64,000 nucleotides of DNA, from NCBI GenBank assembly GCA_964250765.1, contig CAXUHF010000013.1, positions 5,659 through 69,658 on the forward strand, written 5' to 3'. The position numbers and the translations under genes were made by a program. The stretch's first letter is position 1. Each line of letters opens with the position of its first letter. The notes below the pieces were generated by a model. It was not told the DNA's origin. It ran no database searches and saw only the letters and a program-made list of their open reading frames with translations. The stretch is from JBBQVS01 sp964250765. GTDB lineage: Bacteria > Chloroflexota > Ktedonobacteria > Ktedonobacterales > Ktedonobacteraceae. This document shows, piece after piece, positions 8,188 through 17,400 of the stretch.

Positions 8188-9017
8188 CAACGACACTCCA
8201 GGTAAACGATCAGTTTCCAGATTTTGAATTCCCAGATTCACGCGGTATTCCAATACGTCTGTCAACATTGACAAAGCCAAGCTTGTTTGATCAGAAGGTT
8301 GGTTTTTCCGATGGCTACCCACTCATTGTGCTATTTATGCGCGGCTTCTTTTGTCCACGTGACCAGGAACAGTTGCGACAACTGGTGCAGTTTCAACAGG
8401 AACTCACGGTCAATTATGGCAAGCTGCTAGCTATTGGTGTGGATTCGCCACTAGTACATGCCGCGTTTCGCGCTGGACTCAATGCACAATGGCCTTTTCT
8501 CTCTGATGAGCAACGGACACTTGTCAAACAAATACATATTCTCGACGAGACCGAGGGCGAGTACGCCTATCGCCCACAACCATATACGTTCGTGTTGCGT
8601 CCCGACCTGAGTATTCATGCTATCTACAATGGGTGGTTCTTTGTCGGGCGTCCTACACTCGAAGAGCTACGTCACGATTTACGCGCCATTATGCAGAAGC
8701 GTGCGGACTATACCTACGAAGCCTACACAACACCAGAGATCACACGTGTTCGTATTCCACAGCAGACGTGGGAACATGGTGCTCCGCCACTCGGCGAGAG
8801 CGGCCTCCCTGTTGCTCAAGGCCGAGTGCTCTGGTTCGATAGCAATGCAGGAAGCGGTATCATTGTACGGAATGGCTCGGACGAAGAGGTCTTCTTCAAC
8901 TTCACGGCGATTCCAGGGCAAGGATATCGTACCATAAAAGCGGGTACTCCGGTTCGGTTCGAGGTTGTGGAGAATACGTCCGGTCCTACGGCTCGCAATA
9001 TTCAGCAAATTAAGTAG
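8184..9017 (+). CDS. Peroxiredoxin-like redoxin fused to a C-terminal cold-shock domain
   Basis: A 277-residue two-domain protein. Residues 1 to about 175 are an AhpC/TSA-type thioredoxin fold: GDxFPDFEF-like start, LIVLFMRGFFCPRDQEQL with a single candidate peroxidatic cysteine, and FVLRPDLSIHAIYNGW. No second (resolving) cysteine is evident. Residues about 208-277 form a cold-shock domain: QGRVLWFDSNAGSGIIV, then EEVFFNFTAI, GTPVRFEVVEN and GPTARNIQQI, which covers the RNP-like strands and the usual CSD ending. Peroxiredoxins reduce peroxides, and cold-shock domains bind single-stranded nucleic acid. The pairing in one chain, coupled by ATGA to an ECF sigma gene, suggests a redox-responsive nucleic-acid-binding protein (inference). 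Confidence 0.85.
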   Translation: MTTTLQVNDQFPDFEFPDSRGIPIRLSTLTKPSLFDQKVGFSDGYPLIVLFMRGFFCPRDQEQLRQLVQFQQELTVNYGKLLAIGVDSPLVHAAFRAGLNAQWPFLSDEQRTLVKQIHILDETEGEYAYRPQPYTFVLRPDLSIHAIYNGWFFVGRPTLEELRHDLRAIMQKRADYTYEAYTTPEITRVRIPQQTWEHGAPPLGESGLPVAQGRVLWFDSNAGSGIIVRNGSDEEVFFNFTAIPGQGYRTIKAGTPVRFEVVENTSGPTARNIQQIK

Positions 9018-9041
9018 AGATAGTCTTCTCTGCTTTCGGTT

Positions 9042-9114
9042 TGCAATAGGGAACTCTTGGACTTTCCTGACAATTCGTTTGATTTGGTCAACGTGCGTTC
9101 CTTAATTTCCTTCA
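9042..9114 (+). pseudogene. SAM-dependent methyltransferase, internal fragment
   Basis: A short open stretch translates as NRELLDFPDNSFDLVNVRS followed by LISFI, which is the motif IV region of class I methyltransferases (L-x-FPDNSFDLV). Nothing before or after it continues the fold. About 24 codons survive, immediately upstream of and partly overlapping the ImmA/IrrE remnant. Confidence 0.5.
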
Positions 9115-9486
9115 TACTTTTTGATGCCGACAAACGGCTTGGTCAAACGCTTTAACGACATTCGTAAATTGAAAGAAACAGTAAAATTGGGCGACTTGCT
9201 GAATTTAGCTCACTTTTATGGCGTCTCTGTGGAAGCAATGCTTCGTCGTCTTGAGGATTTGCGGCTTCTTCAGACAGGATTTACGGACAAGTTGCGGTCA
9301 AGCAATTTCAAAGTGCGTGAGGCACAGCGACAACTAGGTCTTACACCTCTTCAGACACGCGACCAGAAATTTCCGCTACGTTATCAGTATCTAGCATTGG
9401 AAGCATTAGAAGGTGAATTGATTAGCGAGGCTCAATTTGCCCAGTTTCTTGAGGTTGATCGTTTGGAGGTCAAACGTAATGCTTGA
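9106..9486 (+). pseudogene. ImmA/IrrE-type protein, C-terminal remnant
   Basis: The frame opens inside the sequence YFLMPTNGLVKRFND, where intact family members continue from a metallopeptidase (HExxH) domain. It then reads GDLLNLAHFYGVSVEAMLRR, the conserved segment downstream of the protease, and NFKVREAQRQLGL. Both the zinc motif and any N-terminal XRE domain are missing. It stops at TGA 9484-9486, but a second frame (ATG 9479 to TGA 9583, starting LEGFQQNALLDTTRE) reads like a natural continuation, so the true C-terminus has probably been frameshifted. Such proteins normally cleave a partner repressor; this one cannot. Confidence 0.65.
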
Positions 9487-9579
9487 GGGATTCCAGCAAA
9501 ATGCTCTACTCGATACAACTCGTGAGTCACAAAGTAGCCAACAACCTGCACGACCTCCTAATACACAGGAGGAAAGCGA

Positions 9580-9713
9580 ATGAGCGCTCTCTCTTTTCCT
9601 CATCCGTACATTATCTTAGACACATATTGTATCGCCATTGTGTATGCCCCTGGTCTTACCATGATCTTCTCCTATTTTACTGAGAAACTGGTGCGGGTAC
9701 CGCAAAGGTGTTG
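9580..9713 (+). pseudogene. Short ORF with strong RBS, probable 5' fragment of a lost partner gene
   Basis: An ATG at 9580 overlaps the preceding TGA (ATGA) and is preceded by ACAGGAGG with good spacing. The frame reads MSALSFPHPYIILDTYCIA then IVYAPGLTMIF and ends at 9713, inside the 3' end of the opposite-strand gene. The YIILDT motif recalls the first strand of PIN-like toxins often encoded after ImmA/IrrE-type genes, but only about 35 codons seem meaningful, so this is a guess. Confidence 0.3.
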
Positions 9714-10276
9714 AGGAGCGCACTTACAGTCATATAATGGCCTGCTAACACGAGCATATCGACCACTCCTTTTTCCCCAAAGGTCTCGAGAGCTTGCTGG
9801 TACAGCTCGGAGTTCACTTGGTGAGTGGTTGCGAGTTGGCGCGTAAAATCGTGTGCAAGCATTTCTTCTTTCGATAAGCCAATGGGTTGCTGACCACTTG
9901 CTAGTGCTTCAATAGCGTCTTCATTGATCCCTGCCTTCTTTGCCACGATAATATGGGCGTAGAGTTCGTAGGCAGCCTGCCACACCGCTCCTACGGTGAG
10001 AATAACGACCTGTTGCACCTGTTGGTTCAGGGCTGAATACTGGTGCTGAGCACTGATGACGCTCATGAAGGCAGTCGCAATTTCAGGACTACGCAGCAGC
10101 GCATTGAACGGTCCGATCAACTCTTGTGTATCTGTTTGAGCCTGGAAACCAGACCGTTTCGCTCCTTGCAACTCCGTCACCTGTAGTTGGTCGTAGAGTT
10201 TTCGTTGGCTCACAGAAAGGGTATCAGGCGTGAGCAAAGCGAGTCGTCCACCTAGTGAAACATTCGCATGTGTCAT
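9677..10276 (-). CDS. Carboxymuconolactone decarboxylase / AhpD-like family protein
   Basis: A 199-residue all-helical protein. The central part (QVVILTVGAVWQAAYELYAH, about residues 85-105, followed by AKKAGI and a DAIEALASG loop) is the conserved CMD/AhpD core. The CxxC pair of true AhpD peroxidases is absent; tryptophan and tyrosine stand in its place, so peroxidase activity is unlikely. It is the last gene of a minus-strand set, 49 bases downstream of the molybdenum hydroxylase subunits, and is probably cotranscribed. CMD-like proteins frequently travel with aldehyde/xanthine oxidoreductase genes, but its substrate here is unknown. Confidence 0.8.
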   Translation of the reverse strand: MTHANVSLGGRLALLTPDTLSVSQRKLYDQLQVTELQGAKRSGFQAQTDTQELIGPFNALLRSPEIATAFMSVISAQHQYSALNQQVQQVVILTVGAVWQAAYELYAHIIVAKKAGINEDAIEALASGQQPIGLSKEEMLAHDFTRQLATTHQVNSELYQQALETFGEKGVVDMLVLAGHYMTVSALLNTFAVPAPVSQ

Positions 10277-10325
10277 ATATTATTCCCTCCATTGTCTATA
10301 AAAGTATTCTTGATACTCACTGCCC

Positions 10326-12476
10326 CTACACAAGCAGTTTGTCCAGCGTGATTGGTAGTTCGCGTATTCGCGTGCCAGTCGCGTGCCAGACCGCATTCGC
10401 GAGTGCTGGAGCAACACCGCATAAGCCGAGTTCGGCGACACCTTTCACGCCAAGCGGATTAAGGATGGTGTCCTCGCTAGGAACAAAGACTGCATTCAAC
10501 TCGCTCACATCCGCGCAGACCGGCACGAGGTATTCGGCGAGGTTTGCGTTCATCACTCGACCAAAGTGTGGGTCCCACTCTGCCTCCTCCAAGAGTGCCA
10601 TACCCAAGCCTCCCACCATGCCGCCGATAACCTGACTGTGTACGAGCTTCGGGTTCACCACACGTCCAACGTCATAGGCTCCGATCATCCGTGCCACGCG
10701 CACTGTGCCAAGATCAGGGTCTACGTGCACCTCGGCGAACACAGCACCAAAGCTGTAGCCAGCATATGTTTTTTGCTCATTGCCGGGCTTCGCACTTCCA
10801 TACGCATCGAGCCGCTCAATCCCAACCCGGTGGAGCACGTCTGTGAAGTCCACAGTGCTATCGCCTTGTTTTCGGGCTACGTCGTCCAGTTTCGCTCGCA
10901 GTGCCTGACAAGCAGTTTGCACCGCACTCCCGACGCTCGCCATCGTGGTCGAGCCTCCATGCTCCTGCGTCATAGGCATCTCTGTGTCGCCTAGCTCGAA
11001 ACGCACTCGATGGAGCGGTAGACCGAGGGTATCTGCTGCGACTTGCGTCATGGATGTGTAAGTTCCTGGTCCCATATCGCTGGTGGCACTTCGGATCACG
11101 ACGGTGCCATCAGCGAACAGCGTAGCTGATGCTTGCGCTGGATAACGAGGAGCTATATTGATTGCAGTCGCCATGCCCAGGCCGACCAGATTCCGTCCGG
11201 CACGCATGGAGCGCGGCTCAGGAGTACGCTTACTCCACCCGAAGTACTCGGCACCCAGCCGATAGCATTCGCGTAGCGCATTGCTCGACCAGGGCAGATT
11301 GTTCTTTGGAGCACGCTCAGCATAGTTGCGCAAACGCAACTCTACCGGATCCATCTTGAGTGCTACCGCCAGTTCGTCCATCGCAATCTCTTGAGCAATA
11401 AGGCCAGTTGCATGCCCTGGTCCACGCATGGGACAAGGAGTATTTATGTTCATCTGGACGAGGCGGTAGCGCGTGCGTCGGTTTGCGCTGGCATAGGTCA
11501 TGGCTGGTACATCCAATGTGGCCTCAGCGAATTCCTCATACATCGAGGTTTCTCCCACCGCCTCCTGGATCAATGCCGTGAGCTTCCCATCTCGATTCGC
11601 GCCGAGGGCGACGTGCTGCTCGGTATGAGGTCGGAAGCCGATAGACTGGTACAGCTGCCGTCGCGTCAACTCCAGTCGCACCGGGCGACCAGTTCGTCTT
11701 GCGGCGAGTGCGGCAAGAGTCACATGGGGCCATGTGCGCAGAGCCGAACCAAACGCGCCGCCGATAAAGGGATTGATGACCCGAATATTCTCGGATGGTA
11801 TGCCAAAGACACGAGCAATCTCGTCACGCTCGTTGTCCACCCACTGCGTCTTGCTCCACAGAGTTAAGGAGTTCTCTTCCCACTGTGCCACCGTCGCATG
11901 CGGCTCCATCGCGTTGTGATACTCGCGCGGTTGTACATACGTCTCCTCTACGTGGACGGGAGCAGTGGCGAACGCGCCATCGGGATTCCCCTGCTTCCAC
12001 TCAGGACCGCGTCCCTTCTTCTCAGCGGCCTCTGAGGTAGGGCAACTCCGCGCGGGCTCGAAGGAGGTCTGTGGTGCCGGGTCACGTTCATAGATAACGC
12101 GAACGAGTGAGGTAGCATAGTCAGCCTGTCCCTGTGTCTCAGCTACGACGAGACCGATGGGCTGACCATTGAACTTCACGTTTGCGTCCTGAAGCACACG
12201 GAGTTGGTCGCCAGAGACCGGTTCCACAGCCGGACGCTCCTTAGCAGGCTCGTAGGGTAGCGTGTTTGCGTTCTGATGGGTGAGTACGAGGATAACACCA
12301 GACGCTCGTTCAGCAGCAGTAGTATCTATAGCCGTGATGCGTCCTGAAGGAATCGTGCTTTGGACAATAGAGGCGTAGACGAGACCTGCAGGAGCGAACT
12401 CAGCAGAGTATTGTGCGTGTCCCGTAACTTTCATCGGGCCATCTACTCGGCTGACCGGAGTTCCAATGGTGGTCAT
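10326..12476 (-). CDS. Molybdopterin-binding subunit of aldehyde/xanthine oxidoreductase (PaoC/YagR-like)
   Basis: A 716-residue large subunit of a molybdenum hydroxylase. The N-terminal domain starts IGTPVSRVDGPMKVTGHAQY, the standard opening of the a/b hammerhead domain. Cofactor-contacting motifs follow: GGAFGSALRTWPH, CPMRGPGHATG, GGSTTMASVGSAVQTAC, and the C-terminal KGVAELGLCGVAPALANAV that carries the catalytic glutamate. The length fits the three-subunit bacterial type rather than fused eukaryotic enzymes. Its ATG overlaps the stop of the FAD subunit gene (ATGA). The enzyme oxidises aldehydes or N-heterocycles with water as oxygen donor; the substrate cannot be read from the sequence. 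Confidence 0.9.
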   Translation of the reverse strand: MTTIGTPVSRVDGPMKVTGHAQYSAEFAPAGLVYASIVQSTIPSGRITAIDTTAAERASGVILVLTHQNANTLPYEPAKERPAVEPVSGDQLRVLQDANVKFNGQPIGLVVAETQGQADYATSLVRVIYERDPAPQTSFEPARSCPTSEAAEKKGRGPEWKQGNPDGAFATAPVHVEETYVQPREYHNAMEPHATVAQWEENSLTLWSKTQWVDNERDEIARVFGIPSENIRVINPFIGGAFGSALRTWPHVTLAALAARRTGRPVRLELTRRQLYQSIGFRPHTEQHVALGANRDGKLTALIQEAVGETSMYEEFAEATLDVPAMTYASANRRTRYRLVQMNINTPCPMRGPGHATGLIAQEIAMDELAVALKMDPVELRLRNYAERAPKNNLPWSSNALRECYRLGAEYFGWSKRTPEPRSMRAGRNLVGLGMATAINIAPRYPAQASATLFADGTVVIRSATSDMGPGTYTSMTQVAADTLGLPLHRVRFELGDTEMPMTQEHGGSTTMASVGSAVQTACQALRAKLDDVARKQGDSTVDFTDVLHRVGIERLDAYGSAKPGNEQKTYAGYSFGAVFAEVHVDPDLGTVRVARMIGAYDVGRVVNPKLVHSQVIGGMVGGLGMALLEEAEWDPHFGRVMNANLAEYLVPVCADVSELNAVFVPSEDTILNPLGVKGVAELGLCGVAPALANAVWHATGTRIRELPITLDKLLV

Positions 12477-13483
12477 ACAAGTCCTCCCGTCTCTTCCAAT
12501 GCGCGAGCAACTGTGCGCTGAATCAGTGCAACCTTATAGGCATTGCGTCCACGAGGTATAGCACCCTCCGAGGCCAACATCGCAGCTTCGCGGCAGAGCG
12601 TCTGGCCTAGCCGCTGACCGTAGAGTGCCTGCTCGACATGTGGCAAACGCCACGGCGTGGTCGCCACTCCTCCAACCGCGATCCGCACGTCACGCACCGT
12701 ATTGTCCTCGTCGAGGTCGAGTGCTACAGCAGCCGAAGCAATCGACCACTCGAAGCTTGCACGGTCTCGCACCTTGAGGTAGTGCGAGCGGCGAGCGACG
12801 GTACTGGGCGGAATCTCAATGGCAAGAAGAAGTTCTCCGGGTAGAAGTTGTGTCTCAATGTGAGGTGTGTCGCCGGGAAGTTGATGCAGATTGGCGAGAG
12901 GAAAGGTGCGTTCTCCGTCCTGCCCAGCGACATGCACTCGTGCGTCGAGCACAAGAAGTGCGTTGGCTAGGTCGCCAGCATAGGTCGCAATACAATTATC
13001 ACTCGTGCCTAGAATCGCGAGCATGCGGTTCTGACCATCCAAGGCTGGACAGCCACTCCCAAGTTCACGTTTGTTGCAGGGAGTAGCTGTGTCACGGAAG
13101 TAGCCACAGCGCGTGCGCTGTAAGAGGTTCCCACCAAGTGTGGCAAGGTTGCGTACCTGAGGCGATGCGCTTGCGAGCAAGGCTTCGGCGACCACTGGGA
13201 AATGTTCGCGCACTCCTGCATGTGTCGCCACATCGCTCATGCGAGCAAGAGACCCCAGGTGTGCGCCATTCGGCCCAGCCTCAATGTTAGCAAGGCCAGG
13301 GAGAGCAGTGATGTCCACTATGAGGCCAGGATGACGAACGTGTTCCTGCATGAGTTGAATCATATCGGTGCCACCTGCGAAGTAATCTGTGCCGAACTCA
13401 TGAGCCTGGTCAGAGTGATGGCGTGCTCCGCTAGCGACCGCCTCCTGAACACTGGTCGCTTGTACATATGCGAAAGGGACCAT
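12473..13483 (-). CDS. FAD-binding subunit of aldehyde/xanthine oxidoreductase, with extra Fe-S motif (PaoB/YagS-like)
   Basis: A 336-residue protein starting MVPFAYVQATSVQEAVASG. This ATG at 13483 has GGGAGG upstream and lies 3 bases beyond the stop of the 2Fe-2S gene; a longer upstream frame exists but would overlap that gene. The FAD-binding part shows YFAGGTDMIQLMQEH and LATLGGNLLQR. Just after this comes RCGYFRD, then CNKRELGSGCPAL, a cysteine set found in PaoB-type subunits that ligate an additional 4Fe-4S cluster. The C-terminal domain (VRDRASFEWSIASAAVALD, VGGVATTPWR) is the CO-dehydrogenase flavoprotein C-terminal fold. It passes electrons from molybdenum via Fe-S to FAD. Confidence 0.9.
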   Translation of the reverse strand: MVPFAYVQATSVQEAVASGARHHSDQAHEFGTDYFAGGTDMIQLMQEHVRHPGLIVDITALPGLANIEAGPNGAHLGSLARMSDVATHAGVREHFPVVAEALLASASPQVRNLATLGGNLLQRTRCGYFRDTATPCNKRELGSGCPALDGQNRMLAILGTSDNCIATYAGDLANALLVLDARVHVAGQDGERTFPLANLHQLPGDTPHIETQLLPGELLLAIEIPPSTVARRSHYLKVRDRASFEWSIASAAVALDLDEDNTVRDVRIAVGGVATTPWRLPHVEQALYGQRLGQTLCREAAMLASEGAIPRGRNAYKVALIQRTVARALEETGGLV

Positions 13484-13485
13484 GC

Positions 13486-13989
13486 TCAAGCCTCCCTCTC
13501 GGCTACCTGTCGCACAGCAGCCACGATATTGGTGTAGGCACCACAGCGGCAGATGTTGCCACTCATCCACTCACGAACTTCGGCGTCTGATCCAGCATGC
13601 CCTTCTTGAATGCAAGCAACGGCACTCATGATCTGTCCAGGTGTGCAATAGCCGCACTGGAAGCCATCATGCTCCACAAAGGCTGCTTGCACTGGATGCA
13701 ACTTGTCCTCCTGCTCCAAGCTCTCAATGGTGGTAATCTGCCGTCCCTGCTGCATCACAGCAAGCGCGAGACAAGAATTTATTCGGCGTCCGTCCACTAA
13801 CACTGTGCAAGCACCACAATGACCGAGGCCACATCCTTTCTTGGTTCCAGTCAGATGTAGATGGTCCCGCAGACAATCGAGCAAGGTCGTGTTGGCGTCA
13901 AGGACGTCGAGTTGGTGCTGCACGTCATTGATGGTGAGCACAATAGTGAGATTGTGCTGTGGCTGAGAACTTATTTCTATCTGGTTCAT
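13486..13989 (-). CDS. 2Fe-2S subunit of aldehyde/xanthine oxidoreductase (PaoA/YagT-like)
   Basis: A 167-residue small subunit with both expected clusters. The plant-type ferredoxin motif is GCGLGHCGACTVLVDG near residues 52-68, with its last cysteine in NSCLAL. The second is GYCTPGQIMSA with GNICRCGAYTNI (about residues 112-155) in the all-helical domain. There is no Tat signal, unlike E. coli PaoA, so the complex is probably cytoplasmic. It is the first gene of the minus-strand operon (2Fe-2S, FAD, Mo, CMD-like), with overlaps or gaps of a few bases between the first three. Confidence 0.92.
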   Translation of the reverse strand: MNQIEISSQPQHNLTIVLTINDVQHQLDVLDANTTLLDCLRDHLHLTGTKKGCGLGHCGACTVLVDGRRINSCLALAVMQQGRQITTIESLEQEDKLHPVQAAFVEHDGFQCGYCTPGQIMSAVACIQEGHAGSDAEVREWMSGNICRCGAYTNIVAAVRQVAEREA

Positions 13990-14440
13990 ACGTTCCGTTT
14001 CTAAAAAAGATGTTTTTGTCGAGGGTTACGCCATGTAGAAGTGATACCACTCGCTACTCATGAAGCTTCGAGTTTCATTGCTCACTGCTATATGCTATGA
14101 TAGAGCAAAACAGTGTTCGTGCAAGCATTCTTGCCTCCTAGAGAATGAGCCTGAGAGCATCCCTCCTACGTGCTTCTTCCCTGTCTCCAAAGTGTACCGT
14201 AGTAAAGGCTCTTTGTCAGGGAGCAGAGTTCGGCTTTTTCGTTCGGAAAGTTCGGCTTTTNNNNNNNNNNNNNNNNNNNNNNNNNNNNNNNNNNNNNNNN
14301 NNNNNNNNNNNNNNNNNNNNNNNNNNNNNNNNNNNNNNNNNNNNNNNNNNNNNNNNNNNNAGTTCGGCTTTTTCGTTCGGAAAGTTCGGCTTTTCAAGAA
14401 TGCGTTGACCTCCGTTGCTTGGGTAAGAATGGGAGAAACT
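13990..14440. other. Divergent intergenic region with assembly gap
   Basis: It lies between the divergently transcribed oxidoreductase operon and the second STAND gene, so it should hold both promoters. I see no convincing gene. It contains a 22-bp tandem repeat interrupted by 100 unknown bases. Apparent ORFs through the gap are meaningless because the N run is translated as unknown residues. Confidence 0.6.
14227..14394. repeat. 22-bp tandem repeat spanning the assembly gap
   Basis: A 22-base unit (AGTTCGGCTTTTTCGTTCGG plus AA) occupies 14227-14248, with a partial copy at 14249-14260 before the N run. An identical full copy (14361-14382) and partial copy (14383-14394) follow the gap. The gap is therefore almost certainly a collapsed tandem array of this unit; true copy number is unknown. 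It ends 46 bases before the likely start of the second STAND gene. Confidence 0.85.
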
Positions 14441-17400
14441 ATGTATTCCTACACAACGTATGACTATGCCTTTGGCCTCTTGTTCCACCGCTTGCGCAAA
14501 CAAGCAGGGCTGACTCAGGCAGCTTTAGCAACGATGCTTGAGGTGAGCGAGCGAACCATTCAGAAATGGGAAAGTGGCAAAAGCTATCCCACGACTCGAC
14601 ATAGGAGACATTTGCTGACCGTCTTCGTCAAGCAGCGCGCCTTTACAGTCGGCAAAGAGCGAGAAGAGGCCGAGGCTTTTTGGACACACGTTCAGCAGCA
14701 TACGTCACACCCGATGCAACCACTTGATCAGTTATGGTTCACTAGACTGCTTCGAGAGCAGCAACAACAAGAGCTGCCGGATTCCTCCTCTCTCAAAGAG
14801 TCTCGCGCTGTCTCCCCGTCTCCTTGCTATGGAAGACAGTCAGAGTTGGCAACGCTGCTGCACTGGGCGATTCACGAACGCAGTCAGCTTCTTGTCTTGA
14901 CTGGCATGGGAGGAATTGGCAAAACAAGGCTTGCAGAGACATTTGTTCAGCACGCCACTGCGTCTTTTGAGCAAGTGTCCTGGCATGCCTACAACTCTGC
15001 CCCTCCCCTCGAAGACGGGGTTGATGCATGTCTCAAAGCATTGGGAGTAACTCCAGATTATGGCACTGAGAGTGAAGGAGCAATCGGGCTTTTGTTGAAG
15101 CACTTGCAGACTCATCGCTGTCTGCTCGTCTTCGATAATGTTGAAACCATTCTCCAAGCTGGGAGTTCGGAGAGTCGGTATCGCGCAGGCTATGAGACGT
15201 ACAGCCGTTTTCTGACTCTGCTTGGCACACACCCCCATCAAAGCTGTATCCTGCTCACGAGCCGGGAAAAGTTCTCTGACATCGGACTCCTTGAAGCGAA
15301 ATATCGCACGGTTCACTCTCTCCAGCTTTCAGGTTTAGGCGAAGAGGCATGCCGACAGTTGCTTATTGATGAGCACGTCAAAGGTTCAGATGCTGCTCTG
15401 CAAGCTCTGACAACGCGCTATGCGGGCAACCCACTTGCTTTGCGTCTTGTTGCTGCTACGATTCGCGAGATATTTGGGGGAGAAAGTGCTGCCCTTCTCA
15501 TCACTGAGCAGCGATCTGCCTTTGGAGATATCCACATCCTCCTGGAAGAGCAATTCGAGCGGATGTCTATCGAGGAACAAGAAGTGCTCTACTGGCTTGC
15601 TCTTGAGCAAGAACCAGTCTCAATGGAGACGTTCTTGACAATGATGGTGCCTTCAGGCCATCGTGCTGAACTAGCAGGAACGCTCGATGCGCTCGTGCGC
15701 CGACGAGGATGGGTCGAACGGCGGAAGGTGGAGGACACTTTTACTCTCCATCTTGTGCTTCAGGATTATCTACTTCATCGTTTTGTTGAGCAGGTGTACC
15801 AGGAGATCATGACGCAGTCGGTACGGCTCTTGAGGAGTCACGCGCTTCTGCATGCACAAGCCAGCGATGCGGTACGGGTCAGCCAAGTTCGGCTGATCCT
15901 CAAGCCGATTCTTGAGAAGCTACACGAGGTGGAAAGCCAGAGATCCCCAACGATGATGCTTGACCAGCTTGTAGCAATGCTACCCAGGACTTCGCCTCCT
16001 GTTCCTGGCTATGTAGGAGCGAATCTGTTTCATTTGCTGGCGCATGCGGGTAGCGATTGGAAGCAGACAAACTTTTCTCGCCTCAGTCTCTGGCAAGCGG
16101 ATTTTCGCACTGTAGACGCACGAGAACTGAACCTGACGGAAGCAGACCTGACTGGTGCTGCCTTTCTTGAGCCTCTAGGTGCCGTTCTTTGTGTGGCCTT
16201 CAGCCCTGACGGAACCCTCCTGGCAGCAGGGACAACCACAGGTGATCTCTCTGTGTGGCAGGTCCAGGATGGTCGATGCTCTCGGCGATATACAGAACAC
16301 ACGGGTTGGGTCACATCCATAGCGTGGAGTCCTGATGGCTCATTGCTTGTAAGCGGCAGTGCTGACGAAACGATTCGGGTTTGGAGTCTTCGTGATACCG
16401 AGAGTTGCGCTGTCTGGCGTGGGCATACCGGTTGGATTACGTCCGTGGCCTTTCACCCCAATGGCTTGCTTGTCGCAAGTGGCAGTAACGATCAGACTAT
16501 TCGCCTGTGGCAAGAAGCGACAGGAACAACAGTACAAACGCTCCAAGGACATCACGGCCCTGTGAATTGTGTGACCTTTAGCCCTGATGGAACTCTACTT
16601 GCCAGTGGGAGCGATGATTGCACCATACGCTTGTGGGAGACCTCCTCTCGGCAATTGTACACCACCCTCACCACTCATAAAAGTCGAGTAAACTGTATCG
16701 CCTTCAGTCCTGACGGGACCTTGCTTGTTAGTGGAAGCGATGATCAAAGCATTGGGATATGGAACACTCTACGCAAGCAACAGGAAAGAATTTTCGTAGG
16801 ACATACCAAGCCTATTCGGGCTATCGCCTTTTCTCCCGACAGCACGACCATTGCTACCAGCAGCTATGACCAAACCGTCCGCTTATGGGATGTACGAGAA
16901 GGGAAGGCAATGCGGATTTTTTCTGAACATCGCGATCGTCTGAAATCTGTCGCGTGGAGTCCCGATGGAAAACTACTTGCCAGCAGTGGCTATGATCAGA
17001 CTATTCGGCTCTGGGACACAGAGGCAGGAACGTGTGTAAGAAGCATTCAGGGAGCACTCAACTCCGTATTAAGCGTCGCGTTCAGTCCTATAGAGGCAAC
17101 GCTCGTGACTGCTCATGAGGATTCTACTATCCGTTTGTGGGAGAGACATACACAGCACGCAACCGGACTCCTAAGTGGTCATCACAACTGGGTCACCTCA
17201 CTGGCCTTCCATCCTCATGAACACCTGCTTGCCAGTGGAAGTGAAGATTATACGATACGACTGTGGAACCTGCAATCTCAGCACTGTATACGGACGCTTC
17301 GCGCTCATACACATTCCGTCTGGGCGGTGGCGTGGAGCCCCAATGGGCAGTTGCTCGCAAGTGGCGGAGAAGATGATGGAATCAAGCTCTGGGACCCATT

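Noticed and set aside
14227..14394. Possible CRISPR array
   Set aside because: Units are contiguous with no spacers and no cas genes nearby; a simple tandem repeat explains it.
14060..14440. Long upstream extension of the second STAND gene
   Set aside because: It reads through the 100-N gap and has no conserved residues; the ATG at 14441 has a ribosome site and gives the same N-terminus as the paralogue.
14145..14503. Short ORFs on both strands across the gap
   Set aside because: They consist mainly of unknown residues from the N run and repeat sequence.
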